Positions 61,918 through 64,000 of a stretch of 64,000 bases of DNA are shown here, one piece after another. Location: positions 124,001 through 188,000 of the forward strand of contig NZ_JACETV010000006.1 of NCBI RefSeq assembly GCF_013912375.1. Direction: 5' to 3'. The DNA is from Emticicia sp. BO119 (GTDB lineage: Bacteria > Bacteroidota > Bacteroidia > Cytophagales > Spirosomataceae). A program made the translations under genes and the position numbers. How positions within the stretch are numbered: the first letter of the stretch is position 1; each line of letters starts with the position of its first letter. A model generated the notes under the pieces. The model was not told the DNA's origin. It searched no databases and worked only from the letters and a program-made list of their open reading frames with translations.

Positions 61918-61944
61918 TTCCGGGTCCAGAAACCAGACCCGGAA
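61918..61944 (-). terminator. Hairpin just after the TROVE stop
   Basis: TTCCGGGTC and GACCCGGAA form a perfect 9-bp stem with a 9-nt loop, followed on the minus strand by TTTTC. It separates the TROVE coding region from the downstream tRNA-like RNAs and could be a terminator or a processing site. Confidence 0.5.
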
Positions 61945-61962
61945 AGTGATTCTAACCCTAAA

Positions 61963-63483
61963 CTAAATTTCAATTTTATTGATTTCAGCAATTGCGTTAC
62001 TTCCTTCTTCAATAGCTGCCAGAATATCGAAGATTTTATCTGACCATCCGGCCATCAGAAATACTGAACCTTCGTTAACTGTGTTAACCGGGGTATTTCC
62101 GTATCCAGCCAGATCAAACAGATACAAACAAGCATTTGGCGCTATTCTTTTGTATTCAGCCCAAGCCTGAGCAATCGGGCTTCCGCCATTACTATTCCAT
62201 AGTTGACAGTCAGTAAAAATCATGATTTTGTCGACAACTTTTTTACGGTTAATCAAATCCTGAATTACCAGATGTCCGTTAGTTGAGTAACCTACTTCTC
62301 CTTCACGACGATGGAATTCCATTACGTTTGCCAGAATATTGTTTTTAGGCACACTAATGATTTTCCAGGTATCTCCAAACATACCGGTTACTACATCCTG
62401 ACAACGGTTTTGCAGCAATATGGCCAACATCAAACCGATATCAAAGTTCTGAACAGTGCTTTTTGGTGAAATCACGCGTTGCATTGAACCTGATACATCA
62501 GCTGCAATTACTACTCTCGTTCGAGCATCGAAACCACGGATATTATTCGCTGAATGCTGCACAGCAGTTTCCAAAGCAGTCAGAATATTGCTTACCCGTC
62601 CGTTTTGCAGATGCTTTACCTCACGGTAAGCTGACAAGAAACGGAAAGGAAATTGTTTACTATTAGCTACTGCACGAGCATTGCTCAATGTAGCACATAC
62701 TTTCTCGATAGCCTCCTGGCTCACATTGGCTTCAATAATATTACGCAGGTTACGCATCATTGCCATATATCCTAGTTTTCCACTAAGAATCAATTGCTCC
62801 CAAGCCTGTGATTTTGCTTCCAGTTTATCAGTTTCTGAGTCAAAATCATTCTGACCAACGGCTGACAAAGTAGCTTCCCAGGTTTGAGCAGTAGCCAGCT
62901 CATCTTTAGCAATTTTGTTAAAAATGACTTGCTGAGCTTCATTTTTTGCCTTTGGGTGAACCAGAAACAAAGCATCACGCAGCTTTACATCTGTACCTGT
63001 ACGATTGTATTTGCTGAACTGGTATTCATCAAATTTATTGAAAGCCTCAGCCAGACCTTTCTGAATCTGTTTTGACAAACGGTTCAGTTTTTTGGTTTCT
63101 TTCCGTTGATTAGCCATCTGGTAATAAGCCAGCAATTCGGTAATTTCATCAGCACGCTGAATTACACGGCCAACCGTACGACTTACCAGATTATCACCTT
63201 TATGAGTCTGCGCCAACTCTGTCAGCAATACCAATGGCATTGAGCGTAGGTACATTTTTTCACGGGCGTAAACAGCCAGCTTTGCCACAAATTGGGCATC
63301 GTTTTTACGGATGAGTGCCTGAATACGAGCCAGTCGGTCATCAGCTTTTTCATAAAAAGTATCTGACAGAATACTGGTTACTATGCTGGTATATAGTTCC
63401 ATAGCAGGAGTAAGCGTATAGGCTTTTGCTCCCTGATGGTTGACAGTAACATTTTTCTCACGATTCAAAATATTGAATTTCAT
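61963..63483 (-). CDS. rsr: TROVE domain protein (Ro60/Rsr-like)
   Basis: A 506-residue Ro60 orthologue: a ring of alpha-helical HEAT-like repeats (residues about 15-320) that binds Y RNAs and the ends of misfolded RNAs. A von Willebrand A domain (about 322-500) has the MIDAS motif in VVIAADVSGSMQ (Asp329, Ser331, Ser333) and IMIFTDCQLWNSNGG. The start at 63483 (MKFNILNREKNVTVNHQGAK) is chosen because the longer frame from 63615 translates an upstream tRNA-like gene. It lies amid tRNA-like RNAs and upstream of slipin and rtcB, all on one strand. In bacteria Ro60 works with nucleases and Y RNA in RNA quality control. Confidence 0.94.
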   Translation of the reverse strand: MKFNILNREKNVTVNHQGAKAYTLTPAMELYTSIVTSILSDTFYEKADDRLARIQALIRKNDAQFVAKLAVYAREKMYLRSMPLVLLTELAQTHKGDNLVSRTVGRVIQRADEITELLAYYQMANQRKETKKLNRLSKQIQKGLAEAFNKFDEYQFSKYNRTGTDVKLRDALFLVHPKAKNEAQQVIFNKIAKDELATAQTWEATLSAVGQNDFDSETDKLEAKSQAWEQLILSGKLGYMAMMRNLRNIIEANVSQEAIEKVCATLSNARAVANSKQFPFRFLSAYREVKHLQNGRVSNILTALETAVQHSANNIRGFDARTRVVIAADVSGSMQRVISPKSTVQNFDIGLMLAILLQNRCQDVVTGMFGDTWKIISVPKNNILANVMEFHRREGEVGYSTNGHLVIQDLINRKKVVDKIMIFTDCQLWNSNGGSPIAQAWAEYKRIAPNACLYLFDLAGYGNTPVNTVNEGSVFLMAGWSDKIFDILAAIEEGSNAIAEINKIEI

Positions 63484-63513
63484 GGTTGAAAAAATTTTGT
63501 TTGAATAACGCCA

Positions 63514-63532
63514 TCTCAGAACCATTCTGAGA
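63514..63532 (-). other. Hairpin in the TROVE leader
   Basis: TCTCAGAA and TTCTGAGA form a perfect 8-bp stem with a 3-nt loop, 31 nt upstream of the TROVE ATG, without a T-run. It may mark a processing site between the upstream tRNA-like RNA and the mRNA. Confidence 0.45.
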
Positions 63533-63557
63533 GGAAGTATTTGATGCACCAAACTTG

Positions 63558-63629
63558 TAGTCTGAGATAGAATCGAACTATCGACCAGTTTTGTATAAGA
63601 AAACCGCTCTACCATTGAGCTATCAAACT
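63558..63629 (-). tRNA. tRNA-like, anticodon TAT (Ile), no CCA
   Basis: 72-nt complete cloverleaf: acceptor AGTTTGA/TCAGACT (one G-U), D-arm GCTC/GAGC, anticodon stem GTTTT/AAAAC with loop CTTATAC (TAT), T-arm GATAG/CTATC with TTCGATT. Discriminator A is followed by CAAG. A TAT anticodon is unusual, since bacteria normally read AUA with a modified CAT tRNA. Confidence 0.72.
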
Positions 63630-63703
63630 AATTTCAGGGCTATTATCGAAAAGAGTAAACAAAGTTTTAAAGTCGAAGTAACTCTTATCCACGGCACCTG
63701 ATG

Positions 63704-63792
63704 TTACTCTGGTCAGGTTCGAACGGCAGCGGCCGACCGTTGACGACTCCCAGCTTAAAAGGCTGGTACTCTACCAACTGAGTTACAAAGTA
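63704..63792 (-). tRNA. tRNA-like, anticodon TTT (Lys), with 16-nt T-stem insert
   Basis: 89 nt. Acceptor TACTTTG/CAGAGTA, D-arm ACTC/GAGT, perfect anticodon stem CCAGC/GCTGG with CTTTTAA loop (TTT). The T-arm is split by a GC-rich 16-nt insert at 63725-63740 (RNA ACGGTCGGCCGCTGCC); without it the arm is a perfect GTCAG-TTCGAAC-CTGAC. Discriminator A is followed by CATC, no CCA. Confidence 0.72.
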
Positions 63793-63810
63793 ATAGTATA
63801 AACTATCCAG

Positions 63811-63883
63811 CAATCAGATAAGGACTTGAACCTCAATCTTCGGGGCCAAATCCCGATGTCTTGACCAATTAGACGATCCGATT
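63811..63883 (-). tRNA. tRNA-like, anticodon TTG (Gln), no CCA
   Basis: 73-nt cloverleaf: acceptor AATCGGA/TCTGATT (one wobble), D-arm GTCT/AGAC, perfect anticodon stem TCGGG/CCCGA with loop ATTTGGC (TTG), T-arm TGAGG/CCTTA with TTCAAGT. Discriminator G is followed by CTGG. Confidence 0.75.
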
Positions 63884-63916
63884 GTATAATCACAGCATTA
63901 ACGAAAAAATATAATG

Positions 63917-63989
63917 CTACCTCAGTTGGTGTCGAACCAACGACCATCACCTTAACAGGGTGCTGCTCTACCGACTGAGCTATGAGGTA
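63917..63989 (-). tRNA. tRNA-like, anticodon GTT (Asn), no CCA
   Basis: 73-nt cloverleaf: perfect acceptor TACCTCA/TGAGGTA, D-arm GCTC/GAGC, anticodon stem GCACC/GGTGA (one mismatch) with loop CTGTTAA (GTT), T-arm GTTGG/CCAAC with TTCGACA. Discriminator G is followed by CATT. The array continues past the window end. Confidence 0.78.
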
Positions 63990-64000
63990 ATCTTAAAAAT

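Noticed and set aside
63484-63615. N-terminal extension of the TROVE reading frame to 63615
   Set aside because: Its first codons translate the tRNA-like gene at 63558-63629 (TKLVDSSILSQTT); the family N-terminus begins at the ATG at 63483.
1-64000. CRISPR arrays, prophage, complete insertion sequences, integrases
   Set aside because: No regular short spaced repeats, no Cas, capsid, terminase, transposase or integrase proteins were found in any frame.

Overview
The window is AT-rich chromosomal DNA from a member of the Bacteroidota, most likely the order Cytophagales; I cannot name the genus. The evidence is TonB-dependent receptors with carboxypeptidase-like plug extensions, DUF4249 lipoproteins, a 3-coathanger-stack surface protein, a ThuA/PQQ-sugar-dehydrogenase fusion, a CHASE3 kinase of Bacteroidota style, and repeated TAnnTTTG minus-7 promoter elements typical of the phylum. 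No phage, CRISPR array or intact insertion sequence is visible.

Layout. 1-8 kb: sugar metabolism and transport genes (ThuA/sugar dehydrogenase, secreted alpha/beta hydrolase, GH95 fucosidase, TSUP exporter, MscS channel), with a 700-bp gap at 1.75-2.45 kb holding repeat remnants. 8.4-13.8 kb: a Lys-rich secreted peptide, an OmpR-type two-component pair, a coiled-coil membrane protein and an M24 peptidase. 13.8-23.4 kb: a TonB receptor, four tandem DUF4249 lipoproteins and a second TonB receptor, read as one uptake locus. 23.5-28.5 kb: a secreted protein, a ComEA-like HhH protein, glycyl-tRNA synthetase and an acyl-CoA synthetase. 28.5-34.5 kb: a regulated surface module in which LytTR regulator, beta-helix protein and 3-coathanger-stack protein diverge from a NarL-type regulator and its TPR histidine kinase; the divergent promoter holds two 18-20 bp palindromes. 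34.5-53.5 kb: mostly housekeeping and membrane genes (coiled-coil paralogue, CHASE3 kinase, DUF4382 lipoprotein, chromate transporter, 2OG oxygenase, rpe, GT39, acyltransferase, DPP IV, EamA, FG-GAP protein, SRPBCC, sugar epimerase). 53.6-58.5 kb: tRNA-Arg(ACG), an isolated nuoIJK block whose NuoI has a long repeat tail, an FAD oxidoreductase and a NUDIX hydrolase.

58.5-64 kb is the most unusual part. RtcB RNA ligase, a slipin/SPFH protein and a TROVE (Ro60) protein lie on the minus strand, with tRNA-like RNAs between slipin and TROVE and also upstream of TROVE, running off the window end. The RNAs include six with near-complete cloverleaves, none followed by an encoded CCA. Two of these six carry a GC-rich insert of exactly 16 nt in the T-arm; removing it restores a canonical T-arm. 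Another element lacks its anticodon arm, and one is a 5' tRNA half joined to a long Y-RNA-like hairpin. RtcB seals broken RNA, Ro60 binds structured or misfolded RNA and Y RNAs, and slipins scaffold membranes, so the cluster reads as an RNA-repair or RNA-sensing system with its own tRNA-derived substrates or guides. That functional reading is inference; the protein families and the RNA folds are visible in the sequence.
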